Shown: positions 16,356-25,289, counted from the first letter of the stretch. The stretch: DNA of 64,000 nucleotides from Paenibacillus sp. MMS18-CY102 (GCF_009789195.1 NZ_WSTC01000008.1:62001-126000), one strand, 5' to 3'. Notes: generated by a model not told the origin, from the letters alone. Program-made: numbers and translations.

Positions 16356-17249
16356 TTAACCTGCCGTGACATGCTCTTCGCATTCGCTGGAGCAGAAGCC
16401 GTGATGTTCTTCAAGGCAGTCGTCGCATACGATGTGCTGCTTGTGGCAGCTATCGTCTACACAGTTAATGAACGTTTCAGCAGGGCTGTCGCAATGGTGG
16501 CAACGGCCTACGACGACTTGCTCATCAGTCCGGTTGATCGGAACCGATATCCGTTCGTCGAATACATAACATTTGCCATCGAACAGCCGGCCCTGTACTT
16601 CTGGATCTTTGCCGTAGGTGACGATGCCGCCGTCAAGCTGGTACACGTTTTTGAAGCCTTCGTCCATAAGCACGCCCGTAAGTTTCTCACAGCGAATGCC
16701 GCCGGTGCAATAGGTCAAAATCGGGCGGTCCTTAAACTCGCTCATGTTCTGGCGAATCCATTCCGGGAATTCCTTGAACGTTTCAACGTCCGGCTTAATC
16801 GCACCGCGGAAGTGCCCGAGGTCGAACTCGTAGTCGTTGCGTCCATCGAGTACGATAACATCGTCACGCTGCAAATATTCATGGAATTCCACAGGGGAGA
16901 GATGCTGGCCCGTGTACGTATTCGGGTCAAGCTCTTTCTCATAACGGAGCGTTACGAGCTCTTTTTTATAGCGAACGAACATTTTGCCAAATACATGCCC
17001 CTCCACTTCATCGATCTTAAACACCATCGTTGCGAATAGCGGATTTGCATGCATGTGCTTCATATATTGCTCAGTCTGTTCCACAGTACCGGAAACCGTG
17101 CCGTTAATTCCTTCCGATGCAATGAGAATGCGGCCTTTGAGGCCCAGTTCCTTACAGTAGGCGAGATGTTCAGCGGCGTAGAGCTCTGGCTCAGGAATGG
17201 TGACGTATTGGTAGTAGAGCAGAACTTGATAAGCAGACTTGTCAGACAT
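16356..17249 (-). CDS. trhO: tRNA uridine(34) hydroxylase TrhO, rhodanese family
   Basis: A 297-residue enzyme that uses O2 to make 5-hydroxyuridine at position 34 of tRNAs (family knowledge from YceA/YbfQ). It has the UPF0176 N-terminal domain ([21 protein letters not shown]), a rhodanese domain with active-site Cys in [13 protein letters not shown], and a C-terminal Cys/His-rich segment ([23 protein letters not shown]) that probably binds zinc. ATG at 17249 is preferred: AAAGGAA lies about 10 nt upstream, and the promoter (17348-17376) shows that the longer open frame to 17369 is not translated. Confidence 0.92.
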   Translation of the reverse strand: MSDKSAYQVLLYYQYVTIPEPELYAAEHLAYCKELGLKGRILIASEGINGTVSGTVEQTEQYMKHMHANPLFATMVFKIDEVEGHVFGKMFVRYKKELVTLRYEKELDPNTYTGQHLSPVEFHEYLQRDDVIVLDGRNDYEFDLGHFRGAIKPDVETFKEFPEWIRQNMSEFKDRPILTYCTGGIRCEKLTGVLMDEGFKNVYQLDGGIVTYGKDPEVQGRLFDGKCYVFDERISVPINRTDEQVVVGRCHHCDSPAETFINCVDDSCHKQHIVCDDCLEEHHGFCSSECEEHVTAG

Positions 17250-17347
17250 GTTGTATCGTTCCTTTCCTATTTCCTGTATAAATGGAAGCGGCAGAGCGCT
17301 TAAAACTGTCTCTACCGCTTTATCTGTCATTTCAAACCTAATAGTAT

Positions 17348-17376
17348 ATCTTAATTGCTCGGCCGTCATCTGTCAA
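17348..17376 (-). promoter_or_regulatory. Promoter of trhO
   Basis: On the minus strand TTGACA, 17-bp spacer, TAAGAT. Confidence 0.65.
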
Positions 17377-17451
17377 ATACACCCGAATGGTTGGCCCATA
17401 GCAGCTTCATCCGGTACACTTGGTTTAGAAACTATTGGACGGGAGCTTATT

Positions 17452-18009
17452 ATGAAAAGCCTTCTTGTCACGGGATACCGTGCTCACGAATTAAGCATAT
17501 ATGACCAGAAACATAAGGGCATCCCTTATATCAAAAAAGCGCTGGAATCTAAGCTCATTCCTTTAGTAGAGGAAGGCTTGGAATGGGTCATTACGTCGGG
17601 CCAATACGGCGTCGATTTATGGGCATGCGAGGTTGTGATCGAACTCAAGCGTACTTATCCGGGCCTGAAGCTGTCGATACTCGCGGCCTATCTCAACCCT
17701 GAGGAGAAGTGGAAGGAAGAGAAGCAAAACTATTATCGCGATATTTTGCGCGGGGTAGATTACTACGGGATCGTCAGCCAAAAGCCTTATGATGGCGTAT
17801 GGCAGCTAACGGCACGCGATGATTTGTTGTTGCGCAAATCGGACGGCATTTTGTTGTTCTATGATGAGGACGCGGGGGAAGCAAGCCCCAAATTCATCAA
17901 GCAGCGTGCGTGGAAACGGCATGAGGATGACGGATACCGATTTATAACAATAACGGCTGAGGATGTTCAGTCGATTGCGGACGAGGAGAGCCGCGACCAG
18001 TTTGATTGA
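17452..18009 (+). CDS. ypsA: YpsA family protein (UPF0398/DUF1273)
   Basis: A 185-residue SLOG-fold protein matching B. subtilis YpsA: LLVTGYRAHELSIY at the start, IPYIKKALESKLI, the EGLEWVITSGQYGVDLWACEVV nucleotide-binding turn, and KSDGILLFYDEDAGEASPKF near the end. YpsA influences cell division and glucose-related phenotypes in Bacillus; the ligand is unknown. ATG 17452 has GGGAG six nt upstream; upstream in-frame starts lie in the trhO promoter region. Confidence 0.92.
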   Translation: MKSLLVTGYRAHELSIYDQKHKGIPYIKKALESKLIPLVEEGLEWVITSGQYGVDLWACEVVIELKRTYPGLKLSILAAYLNPEEKWKEEKQNYYRDILRGVDYYGIVSQKPYDGVWQLTARDDLLLRKSDGILLFYDEDAGEASPKFIKQRAWKRHEDDGYRFITITAEDVQSIADEESRDQFD

Positions 18010-18043
18010 CGGGTTGGGGCTAGTGGAATAGGAGGTTGGATAG

Positions 18044-18559
18044 ATGAATACACATCATGAAATCGCATGGGCGACAGACTGGAAAGCTTATGCTGAAGTA
18101 CATGCGGCGGCTTATCGGGAAGCTTATCGCGGCATCATGGATAGTGGCTACTTAGCTGCATATACGGCTGTTAATCGCGAGTCAGCGTATAAAGCGATGA
18201 TTGAAGCTGGCGGCGAGAAGTCCGCGAGAGCGGCGATTTTGTCTGTGAATGGCCAGCCTGCGGGCTGCTTATTGATTGGCCCTTCGCATGATCCTGATTT
18301 AGGTGATTCGTATGGCGAGATTGAAGCAATCTATTTGCTCTCCGCCTGCAAAGGCCAAGGTTATGGAAAGCTGCTGCTCCGTTGGGGCATTGATCGGCTT
18401 ATTGAGCAAGGCCATTCATTCCTATCGCTATGGGTATTAGAGGAAAACGAAGCTGCGCGTCGATTTTACGAGCGTGTTGGGTTCCAAGCAGATGGCGCAA
18501 GCCGAACGATCGAGCGAGGAAGAAAGCTGACACAGCTGCGATACATTCGTTCTAAATAA
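18044..18559 (+). CDS. GNAT-family N-acetyltransferase
   Basis: A 171-residue acetyltransferase. The acetyl-CoA motif is IEAIYLLSACKGQGYGKLLL (Q/R-x-x-G-x-G/A form) near residues 94-113, followed by the LWVLEENEAARRFYERVGF signature. The ATG has AGGAGG 9 nt upstream. It lies 34 nt after ypsA and is probably cotranscribed. Substrate unknown. Confidence 0.87.
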   Translation: MNTHHEIAWATDWKAYAEVHAAAYREAYRGIMDSGYLAAYTAVNRESAYKAMIEAGGEKSARAAILSVNGQPAGCLLIGPSHDPDLGDSYGEIEAIYLLSACKGQGYGKLLLRWGIDRLIEQGHSFLSLWVLEENEAARRFYERVGFQADGASRTIERGRKLTQLRYIRSK

Positions 18560-18565
18560 AACAAA

Positions 18566-18595
18566 TTGACAGGCCTGTCGACGATCTGTTATCTT
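18566..18595 (+). promoter_or_regulatory. Promoter of IMP dehydrogenase gene
   Basis: TTGACA (18566-18571), 18-bp spacer, TATCTT (18590-18595). Confidence 0.6.
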
Positions 18596-18630
18596 ATTTG
18601 AAATTATAAAACGAAGAGGAGAGGGTAGAA

Positions 18631-20130
18631 TTGGCACATTATTATATGGAACCATCCCGCACATTTAGCGAATTCCTTCTTATTCCTAACTTGACGCTGA
18701 AAAGCAGCACGCCTGCGAACGTATCGCTTAAGACCCCGATCACGAAGTTCAAAAAAGGCGAAGAGCCGGCTATCTCTCTGAATATACCGTTCTCATCGGC
18801 GGTCATGCAGTCTGTCTCGGACCATAACATGGCGACTGCACTGGCTAGATGCGGCGGTATTTCTTTTATTTTCGGTTCCCAATCGATCGAAGACCAAGCA
18901 GCGATGGTGCGCAAAGTAAAAGAATATAAAGCGGGCTTCGTCGTAAGCCGCTCGAACCTTAAACCTGAACAGACGCTGCAGGACGTGCTTGACCTCAAAG
19001 AAGAGAATGGCCATTCGACCGTTGCAATTACCGAGGACGGTACGTCGACAGGCAAGCTGCTCGGCATCGTCACTAGCCGCGACTATCGCCTTAGCCGGGA
19101 TGGGCTGGACAAGCCTATTCATGAGTTTATGACACCTTTTGCATCGCTTATCTATGGCAAAGCGGGCATGTCACTTCCAGAGGCAAACAATCTGATTTGG
19201 GATAACAAGCTGAATTGTTTGCCGATCGTAGATGAGCAGCAGTATCTTCAACACCTCGTATTCCGTAAGGACTACGATTCGGATAAAGAAAATCCCCTTG
19301 GGCTGCTCGATGGGAACAAAAGTTATATCGTAGGCGCGGGCATTAATACGAAAGACTATTTGGAGCGCGTGCCAGCGCTGGTTGCAGCGGGCGTGGACGT
19401 TCTCGTTATCGACTCGTCGGACGGCTACAGCGAGTGGCAGTATGATACGGTTAAATGGGTGAAACAAAACTTCGACGTAAAAATCGGCGCAGGCAATGTT
19501 GTTGACCGTGAAGGTTTCTTATACTTGGTCGAATCCGGCGCAGACTTCGTGAAAGTTGGCATCGGCGGCGGCTCAATCTGTATTACACGTGAGCAAAAAG
19601 GGATCGGCAGGGGCCAAGCCTCTGCGATTATCGAGGTGGCGGAAGCGCGCCAGCAATATTTTGAGGAGACGGGCATTTATGTGCCAATTTGCTCCGATGG
19701 CGGCATCGTACATGATTACCACATCACGCTGGCGCTAGCAATGGGTGCGGACTTCGTCATGATGGGCCGTTATTTCGCACGGTTTGATGAGAGCCCGACG
19801 AAGAAGCTCAAGGTCGGCAATAATTTCGTAAAAGAGTTCTGGGGCGAAGGCTCCAACCGCGCTCGGAACTGGCAACGTTATGACACGGGCGGCAAGTCTG
19901 GCCTCGTATTCGAGGAAGGTGTCGATTCGTACGTGCCGTATGCAGGAACCTTGAAGGAAAACATGGACAAAACGATTAGCAAAATCAAATCTACGATGTG
20001 TAACTGCGGCTCGTTATCGATTGAAGAGCTGCAACGTACGGCACGGATCACGCTTGTCTCGGCGACAAGCTTGGTTGAAGGCGGAGCCCATGACGTTATG
20101 CTGAAGGACAGCACAATGTCTGGCGAATAA
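18631..20130 (+). CDS. IMP dehydrogenase, protist-like subtype
   Basis: A 499-residue IMP dehydrogenase, which oxidises IMP to XMP with NAD+ in GMP synthesis. The (beta/alpha)8 domain is interrupted by two CBS domains (about residues 105-225, e.g. [22 protein letters not shown] and CLPIVDEQQ). The catalytic loop is [18 protein letters not shown] with Cys317, and the flap carries NWQRYD and YVPYAGTL. Ordinary bacterial GuaB has GPGSICTTR and a RYFQ flap; the form seen here is the one I remember from Tritrichomonas and related protists and some bacteria. Start is TTG with GAGGAGAGGG upstream. It is likely a second IMPDH beside a standard guaB elsewhere. Confidence 0.92.
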   Translation: MAHYYMEPSRTFSEFLLIPNLTLKSSTPANVSLKTPITKFKKGEEPAISLNIPFSSAVMQSVSDHNMATALARCGGISFIFGSQSIEDQAAMVRKVKEYKAGFVVSRSNLKPEQTLQDVLDLKEENGHSTVAITEDGTSTGKLLGIVTSRDYRLSRDGLDKPIHEFMTPFASLIYGKAGMSLPEANNLIWDNKLNCLPIVDEQQYLQHLVFRKDYDSDKENPLGLLDGNKSYIVGAGINTKDYLERVPALVAAGVDVLVIDSSDGYSEWQYDTVKWVKQNFDVKIGAGNVVDREGFLYLVESGADFVKVGIGGGSICITREQKGIGRGQASAIIEVAEARQQYFEETGIYVPICSDGGIVHDYHITLALAMGADFVMMGRYFARFDESPTKKLKVGNNFVKEFWGEGSNRARNWQRYDTGGKSGLVFEEGVDSYVPYAGTLKENMDKTISKIKSTMCNCGSLSIEELQRTARITLVSATSLVEGGAHDVMLKDSTMSGE

Positions 20131-20145
20131 GCAATATTTTATGGC

Positions 20146-20194
20146 AAGCTGCCCATGTTGCGTTCATTTTAGAACCTCATGGGCGGCTTTTATT
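20146..20194 (+). terminator. Intrinsic terminator
   Basis: AAGCTGCCCATG/CATGGGCGGCTT (12 bp, one G-T) with a 20-base loop and T-rich tail. Confidence 0.8.
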
Positions 20195-20263
20195 TGGTTA
20201 TCGGCGTTACCGTATGGTATCATTATTGAAAACGCTCAAAGAAAGTGAACGTGAAGTACATAT

Positions 20264-21085
20264 TTGGAGGGGTTTGTCATTACTAACGTCGTATCGAATG
20301 ATGCTATGGCTATGCTGGAGAAAACAAGCCGGACCTTTTATATTCCGATCAGCCGGCTGGTGCCTGGCCTTAAGGAGGCAGTAACGTCGGGTTATCTCTG
20401 TATGCGAGCGATTGATGAGATCGAGGATCATGAAGAGATGGATGAGGCGCTCAAGAGCGAGTTGCTAAGCGGCATTCAGTATGCGCTGGAATCGGACAAT
20501 CCGCTTGAGCAGACGGATAAGCTGCTAGCTCCTCACATGGATGTGCTGCCTGCTGTTACGATGCAATTGACTGATTGGCTCAAGCTTTGCCCTCCTACAG
20601 CTACTCCGATTGTGTACCGCTACACAGCGATGATGTCACAGCAGATGGCGGAGTGGGTGCATACGGGATGGAGCATTAAGACAGAAGAGGACCTCGACCG
20701 CTACACGTATAGCGTTGCTGGCATGGTAGGGGAGATGCTGTCGGAGATGTGGCAGTGGTTTGACGGAACGAATTCGGATATGAAGAAAGCGGTCGCGTTC
20801 GGCAGAGGGCTGCAAGCGGTTAATATTATGCGTAACCGGGATGAGGACCTTAAGCGTGGCGTTGATTTCTTCCCTGAAGGCTGGAGCTTCAAGGACATGC
20901 TGCAATATACGAAGCGTAACCTGAAGGTAGCGGACGACTATATCGCGGAGCTGAAGGATGGCCCGGCTACAACCTTCTGCAAAATCCCATTGGCGCTTGC
21001 ACATGCAACGACGAAGCTGCTCTCGGCAGGCGGCAACAAGCTCACTCGCGCAGCTGTGTTGAAAATTGTAGGCCAATTTAACTAG
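20264..21085 (+). CDS. Squalene/phytoene synthase family protein
   Basis: A roughly 270-residue all-helical prenyl-condensing fold. Both aspartate-rich metal/diphosphate motifs are present in family-appropriate places: MRAIDEIEDHEE (about residue 52) and NIMRNRDEDLKRG (about residue 190), after the TSRTFYIPISRL opening. Members join two prenyl diphosphates head to head. No hopanoid or carotenoid gene adjoins it, so substrate is unknown. The frame's TTG at 20264 overlaps the ribosome site GGAGGGG (20266-20272); the correctly spaced codon is ATT at 20279, which would give MTNVVSNDAMAML. I list the longer frame and think ATT is the more likely start. Confidence 0.82.
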   Translation: MEGFVITNVVSNDAMAMLEKTSRTFYIPISRLVPGLKEAVTSGYLCMRAIDEIEDHEEMDEALKSELLSGIQYALESDNPLEQTDKLLAPHMDVLPAVTMQLTDWLKLCPPTATPIVYRYTAMMSQQMAEWVHTGWSIKTEEDLDRYTYSVAGMVGEMLSEMWQWFDGTNSDMKKAVAFGRGLQAVNIMRNRDEDLKRGVDFFPEGWSFKDMLQYTKRNLKVADDYIAELKDGPATTFCKIPLALAHATTKLLSAGGNKLTRAAVLKIVGQFN

Positions 21086-21235
21086 TGTCGGCGGAATAGG
21101 GCATGTATTTGTGCCCTATATGCCTACCGGTGCGTTATCTGGCCGAATAGGGCATATTTTGGCATGCCATCGAGATTTCTTCGACTGCAAGAAGGCTGCA
21201 ACAATGCAGCCTTCTTTTTTATTTCATCAAATCCA

Positions 21236-21263
21236 TTTACATTTCTATAAATATAGATATAAT
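21236..21263 (+). promoter_or_regulatory. Promoter of arsR-type gene; transcript starts at the ATG
   Basis: TTTACA (21236-21241), 16-bp spacer, TATAAT (21258-21263). The A of the start codon at 21270 is 7 nt after the -10 box, so the mRNA should be leaderless. The spacer holds CTATA-AA-TATAG, a possible autorepressor site. Confidence 0.65.
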
Positions 21264-21269
21264 AACGTT

Positions 21270-21581
21270 ATGGATATTTTATCGATCATTAAGGCTTTAT
21301 CCAACGAGAGCCGGTATAGCATCCTTCAGTATTTGAAACAGCCAGAAAAGCATTTCCCACTTCAAATTCATCTGCAAGAAGAAGATGATTTTGCTGGGGG
21401 AGTATGTGTAGGAGCGATTGCTGAGAAGGCAGGCTTAGCACAGTCCGTCGTATCGGGGTATCTTGTGAAGCTCCAACAGGCGGGGCTGCTGGAATGCCGC
21501 CGAATCGGGCAATGGACGTACTACAGGCGGAATGAAGCGGGCATTTTATCGTTTATCGAGCAATTTAAGGATGAACTATAA
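21270..21581 (+). CDS. ArsR-type winged-helix regulator
   Basis: A 103-residue regulator: ILSIIKALSNESRYSILQYLK at the start and the recognition region VGAIAEKAGLAQSVVSGYLVKLQQAGLLECRRIGQWTYYRRN. It lacks the ELCVCDL metal-binding Cys pair of metal sensors (GGVCVGAIAEKAG keeps one Cys), so it likely senses something else, perhaps an electrophile given its neighbour. The start ATG has no SD, consistent with a leaderless transcript. The next gene, an Old Yellow Enzyme, is the likely target. Confidence 0.85.
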   Translation: MDILSIIKALSNESRYSILQYLKQPEKHFPLQIHLQEEDDFAGGVCVGAIAEKAGLAQSVVSGYLVKLQQAGLLECRRIGQWTYYRRNEAGILSFIEQFKDEL

Positions 21582-21643
21582 CCGAGAGGACCTCTAATCA
21601 GGCAATGCCAACAGGAGCTTAGGCTCCCTTTCTTTACGGATTT

Positions 21644-21680
21644 ACATCTATTTTTATATATATCTAGATAAATAGAAGAG
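21644..21680 (+). promoter_or_regulatory. Operator/promoter candidate of OYE gene
   Basis: The AT-rich stretch contains TCTATTT and AAATAGA as a 7-bp inverted repeat enclosing TATATATATCTAGAT, with an inner palindrome ATCTAGAT. The pattern resembles the AT-rich site in the regulator's own promoter. Confidence 0.45.
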
Positions 21681-21693
21681 TGGAGGAATTCTA

Positions 21694-22830
21694 ATGACTA
21701 ACCAACAACCATCCAATGCTGTATATGCTACGCAAGTCGCACCTTTATTCAAGCCGTTCTCGTTGGGCAAGCTTGAGTTGCGCAACCGTGTCGTGATGGC
21801 GCCTATGACACGATCATTCTCGCCTAATGGCGTGCCTGGATCTGACGTTGCAGCCTACTATCGCCGCCGTGCAGAGAATGGGGTTGGACTAATCGTCACA
21901 GAGGGTACGCTGATTGGGCATCCCGCAGCGACGGATGACCCGAACGTGCCGAATTTCCACGGCGAAGCGGCATTGAACGGCTGGGCAGAAGTTGTCAAGC
22001 AGGTGCATGAGGCTGGCGGCCGCATCATCCCGCAAATTTGGCATGTCGGAATGGTGCGTAAGGTCGGCAGCCAGCCGAACCCTGAAGCGCTTCCAATTGG
22101 CCCATCGGGGCTGGATTTACAAGGGAATAAGGTCACTGAACCGATGGCGAAAGATGAGATCGCGAAGGTCGTAGCTGCTTACGCACAAGCTGCTGCAGAT
22201 GCAAAACGCATTGGCTTTGACGGTGTCGAGATTCATGGTGCGCATGGGTACCTCATTGACCAGTTTCTGTGGGAGGAGACAAACCAGCGCGATGACGAGT
22301 ATGGCGGCAGCTTGGAGAAACGTGCTCGTTTTGCAGTAGAGGTTGTTGCTGCTGTCCGCGAAGCAGTCGGACCTGAATTCCCAATCGTGCTGCGCCTTTC
22401 CCAGTGGAAATCTTCGTCGTATACAGCTAAGCTTGCCAATACGCCAGAAGAGCTTGAGATCCTGCTGACGCTGCTTGTTAAAGCCGGAGTAGATATTTTC
22501 CACAGCTCGACTCGGCGCTTCTGGGAACCGGAATTTGAAGGTTCTGAGCTTAATTTTGCCGGCTGGGCGAAAAAACTGACAGGCAAACCAGTAATAACCG
22601 TCGGCTCGGTTGGCCTCGACGGCGATTTTACAAGCCTGTTCACAGAAGGAAAAGGGGCAGGAAATGCTAGCCTGGATGGACTGATTGACCGTCTAGAACG
22701 TGAAGAATTTGATCTTGTGGCTGTTGGCCGTGCATTGCTCGTTGATCCTGCGTGGGCAAACAAAATTCAAGCGGGACGCTTTGATGAGCTTATTCCATTC
22801 ACACCGAAAGCGCTGAGCAGCCTCAGTTAA
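21694..22830 (+). CDS. NADH:flavin oxidoreductase, Old Yellow Enzyme family
   Basis: A 378-residue FMN-dependent ene-reductase that would use NAD(P)H to reduce activated C=C bonds or nitro groups. Family features: LFKPFSLGKLELRNRVVMAPMTR (FMN binding), PQIWHVG, the substrate-binding pair in DGVEIHGAHGYLIDQFLWEETNQRDDEYGG (His-x-x-His), and DLVAVGRALLVDPAWANKI at the end. It has a good ribosome site (GTGGAGGA). The upstream ArsR-type gene and shared AT-rich sites point to inducible expression, probably by an electrophile. Confidence 0.92.
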   Translation: MTNQQPSNAVYATQVAPLFKPFSLGKLELRNRVVMAPMTRSFSPNGVPGSDVAAYYRRRAENGVGLIVTEGTLIGHPAATDDPNVPNFHGEAALNGWAEVVKQVHEAGGRIIPQIWHVGMVRKVGSQPNPEALPIGPSGLDLQGNKVTEPMAKDEIAKVVAAYAQAAADAKRIGFDGVEIHGAHGYLIDQFLWEETNQRDDEYGGSLEKRARFAVEVVAAVREAVGPEFPIVLRLSQWKSSSYTAKLANTPEELEILLTLLVKAGVDIFHSSTRRFWEPEFEGSELNFAGWAKKLTGKPVITVGSVGLDGDFTSLFTEGKGAGNASLDGLIDRLEREEFDLVAVGRALLVDPAWANKIQAGRFDELIPFTPKALSSLS

Positions 22831-22860
22831 TCGTTCGCACTCTTTACTATCACCTGTATG

Positions 22861-22901
22861 GGTTGCCTCTAGCCGCTAAGGCTTAGGGGCAACCTTTTTT
22901 T
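22861..22901 (+). terminator. Intrinsic terminator of OYE gene
   Basis: GGTTGCC...GGCAACC with an inner AGCC/GGCT pair, followed by seven T. Confidence 0.88.
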
Positions 22902-23079
22902 GATTAAGCCTTACCCAAACGCATTTTTTGGATTTCAGATTTCGCTGGAAATAAGTGAAAAGGCCAATATTGCGCATATGGTCGAGAAAATCGAAGATAC
23001 TAAGAGAGAATGAGTTATGTAAGCGTTTCTTTCATGCTTTTCCTTGGACACAACCCTGATTTTTAAACCGAATTGTCGC

Positions 23080-23109
23080 TTTACAGTGTCTCCTCAGCAG
23101 GAGTATGAT
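23080..23109 (+). promoter_or_regulatory. Promoter of c-di-AMP riboswitch 2
   Basis: TTTACA (23080-23085), 18-bp spacer, TATGAT (23104-23109). The 180 nt between the OYE terminator and this promoter show nothing recognisable. Confidence 0.6.
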
Positions 23110-23130
23110 TCAATTCGTAGATTCCTGTAT

Positions 23131-23353
23131 CGCTGAATTCTGCTAGAACAGAAACGGGGGAACCATCGAGACTAACGTTATCAGCTGATTGATTGCTGAA
23201 TGAGTCTCAGGGGTGAATTGCTCGCAATATGAGCATAGGGCTACTTCAAAGCCCGAATCCGACAGCTAACCTCGTAAGCGTACTGAAGAGGAACTTAACG
23301 CTGCCTTCATTTTATTTGAGGAGCCGTGGGAAAGTTCTGCTTTCCTGCGGCTT
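23131..23353 (+). promoter_or_regulatory. c-di-AMP (ydaO/yuaA) riboswitch of kimA
   Basis: All conserved blocks are present: CGCTGAAT start, ACGGGGGAACC near 23154, GGGGTGAAT near 23212, GGGCTACTTCAAAGCCCGAATCCGACAGC split over a hairpin, and CTAACCTCGTAAGCG at 23267-23280. The platform is a terminator at 23321-23353. It is the standard controller of kimA: c-di-AMP, high when K+ is high, stops transcription. Confidence 0.95.
23321..23353 (+). terminator. Riboswitch-controlled terminator of kimA
   Basis: GAGCCG-TG-GGAAAG with CTTTCC-TG-CGGCTT around loop TTCTG, followed by CTTTGTT. Confidence 0.8.
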
Positions 23354-23394
23354 CTTTGTTGTGTTCATTTTACTGGAGAGGTCTTGATGAAACG

Positions 23395-25212
23395 ATGTAC
23401 AGCAGGTTCAAACGGCTAGTCATTGGTCGCCCGATGAAAAGTTCAGAAATTGAAGGGGAAAAGCTTGGGAAGCTGAAGGCGCTGGCCGTCTTGTCGTCGG
23501 ATGCCTTATCATCCGTCGCGTACGGTACCGAGCAAATTCTTATCGTATTAATGGCAGCGGGGTTTGCGGCGCTGTGGTACTCGATTCCGATCTCACTTGC
23601 AGTATTGGGTTTGCTGCTCATTTTGATTTTGTCCTATCGGCAAACGATTTTCGCCTATCCATCCGGGGGCGGCGCTTATATCGTCGCCAAAAACAACTTA
23701 GGCGTATCAACGGGCTTGCTTGCAGGGGGATCGCTGTTAGTCGATTACATTCTTACGGTAGCGGTTAGCTCGTCAGCAGGAACGGATGCTATAACATCGG
23801 CGTTTCCTTCGCTCCATGACCATCGGGTGCTCATTGCCATCACGATGATCTTGTTCCTTACGATTATGAACTTGCGCGGGGTAGGGGAATCTGCTTCTGT
23901 GTTAGCAATACCGGTGTATGTGTTTGTTGGCGCGATTTTCGTGCTAATCATCTCTGGGATCATTAAATATGCAACAGGCGGTGCGCATGCGCAAATCCCA
24001 GAGATGGGCTCCGCAGTATCGAATATTAGTTTGTTCCTGCTTCTCAAAGCGTTCAGTTCCGGCTGTTCGGCGCTTACCGGTGTGGAAGCAGTATCTAATG
24101 CCATTCCGAACTTTAAGAAGCCAGCGGAACGTAATGCTGCCGCAACGCTTATGTTGATGGGCGGAATACTTGGCGCGATGTTTATTGGAATTAGCTTGCT
24201 CGCTTATTGGTATGGCATTAAACCAAATCCGAAAGAAACGGTCGTCTCCCAAATTGCAGATGCGACATTCGGACGAGGCATCTTGTATTACGTGATTCAA
24301 GGCATTACCGCATTAATCTTATTCCTTGCAGCGAACACTGCATATTCGGCTTTCCCGCTTCTTGCATTTATGCTCGCGAAGGACAAATATATGCCGCATG
24401 CATTCAAAGTGCGCGGTGACCGCTTAGGCTTCTCGAACGGCATTATTTTCTTGGGCGTGTTGTCAGCTATCCTCGTAATTGTGTTTCATGGGGATACGGA
24501 AAGCTTAATTCCACTGTATGCAGTAGGCGTGTTCATCCCGTTCACGTTGTCCCAGCTTGGGATGATGGTACGATGGGTGAAGCTGAAGCCTAGCGGCTGG
24601 GTATTGAAATTTATCATCAATACAATTGGCATGCTGACGACGCTTTCCATTACGCTCATCTTTATTTTTACGAAGTTCAGCCAGGTGTGGATGGTGTTCA
24701 TCTTCCTTCCGATCGTGATGTACCTGTTCTATAGCATTTATCGGCATTACATGAATACGGCGGAGCAGCTGCGCATTAACCCGCAAGAAGAGCGCCCGGT
24801 GCTCAAGGGAAGCACAATCGTCGTTCCTGTCGCTGGCATAACGCGAGTCGTGAATAATTCACTAAGCTACGCCAAGTCGCTCACCGATAACGTCGTTGCT
24901 GTTTACGTAGGATTTGATGATGAAGAGATCGAACGGATGGAGAAGAAGTGGGAAGAATGGAATCCTGGCGTTCGGCTGATTGTCCTGCGTTCAAGCTATA
25001 GAAGCATTATTCGTCCGATCGTTCGGTTCATTGAGACCGTCGAGTGGCGGGCTTCCGAAACCGACCATATTACTGTTCTAATCCCGCAATTTATTACGAA
25101 GCATTGGTGGCATTATATCCTTCATAACCAATCGGGGCTCATGCTTCGCGCTTACTTGATTAACCAGAAGAACGTCGTTATTACGACCGTGCCTTATCAC
25201 CTCAAAAAATAA
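23395..25212 (+). CDS. kimA: Potassium:proton symporter KimA
   Basis: A 605-residue protein nearly colinear with B. subtilis KimA (607 residues), the high-affinity K+ importer. It opens MYSRFKRLVIGRPMKS, then LKALAVLSSDALSSVAYGTEQIL, SYRQTIFAYPSGGGAYIVAKNNLG, GGSLLVDYILTVAVSSSAGTD, and SSGCSALTGVEAVSNAIPNF, all family signatures; about 12 helices are followed by a 150-residue cytosolic domain (STIVVPVAGITRVVNNSLSYAK) known in the family to bind c-di-AMP. ATG 23395 is chosen by homology; GGAGAGG is 13 nt upstream, a long spacing. Control is by the riboswitch and probably also by ligand binding to the protein. Confidence 0.95.
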   Translation: MYSRFKRLVIGRPMKSSEIEGEKLGKLKALAVLSSDALSSVAYGTEQILIVLMAAGFAALWYSIPISLAVLGLLLILILSYRQTIFAYPSGGGAYIVAKNNLGVSTGLLAGGSLLVDYILTVAVSSSAGTDAITSAFPSLHDHRVLIAITMILFLTIMNLRGVGESASVLAIPVYVFVGAIFVLIISGIIKYATGGAHAQIPEMGSAVSNISLFLLLKAFSSGCSALTGVEAVSNAIPNFKKPAERNAAATLMLMGGILGAMFIGISLLAYWYGIKPNPKETVVSQIADATFGRGILYYVIQGITALILFLAANTAYSAFPLLAFMLAKDKYMPHAFKVRGDRLGFSNGIIFLGVLSAILVIVFHGDTESLIPLYAVGVFIPFTLSQLGMMVRWVKLKPSGWVLKFIINTIGMLTTLSITLIFIFTKFSQVWMVFIFLPIVMYLFYSIYRHYMNTAEQLRINPQEERPVLKGSTIVVPVAGITRVVNNSLSYAKSLTDNVVAVYVGFDDEEIERMEKKWEEWNPGVRLIVLRSSYRSIIRPIVRFIETVEWRASETDHITVLIPQFITKHWWHYILHNQSGLMLRAYLINQKNVVITTVPYHLKK

Positions 25213-25216
25213 CATG

Positions 25217-25270
25217 AAGAGGCCTTCTCATTCGCCATCTCGTATTGGTTGAAGGGATGGCCTCTTATCA
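25217..25270. terminator. Shared terminator of kimA and germination operon
   Basis: AAGAGGCCTTC pairs with GAAGG-GAT-GGCCTCTT. On the minus strand it is followed by CATGTTATTTTTTG, on the plus strand by ATCATTTG. Confidence 0.7.
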
Positions 25271-25289
25271 TTTGTTCATATCAATATGC

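Noticed and set aside
16299-17039. Long plus-strand open frame opposite trhO
   Set aside because: It is the antisense of a well-supported trhO gene, with no ribosome site and no recognisable domain.
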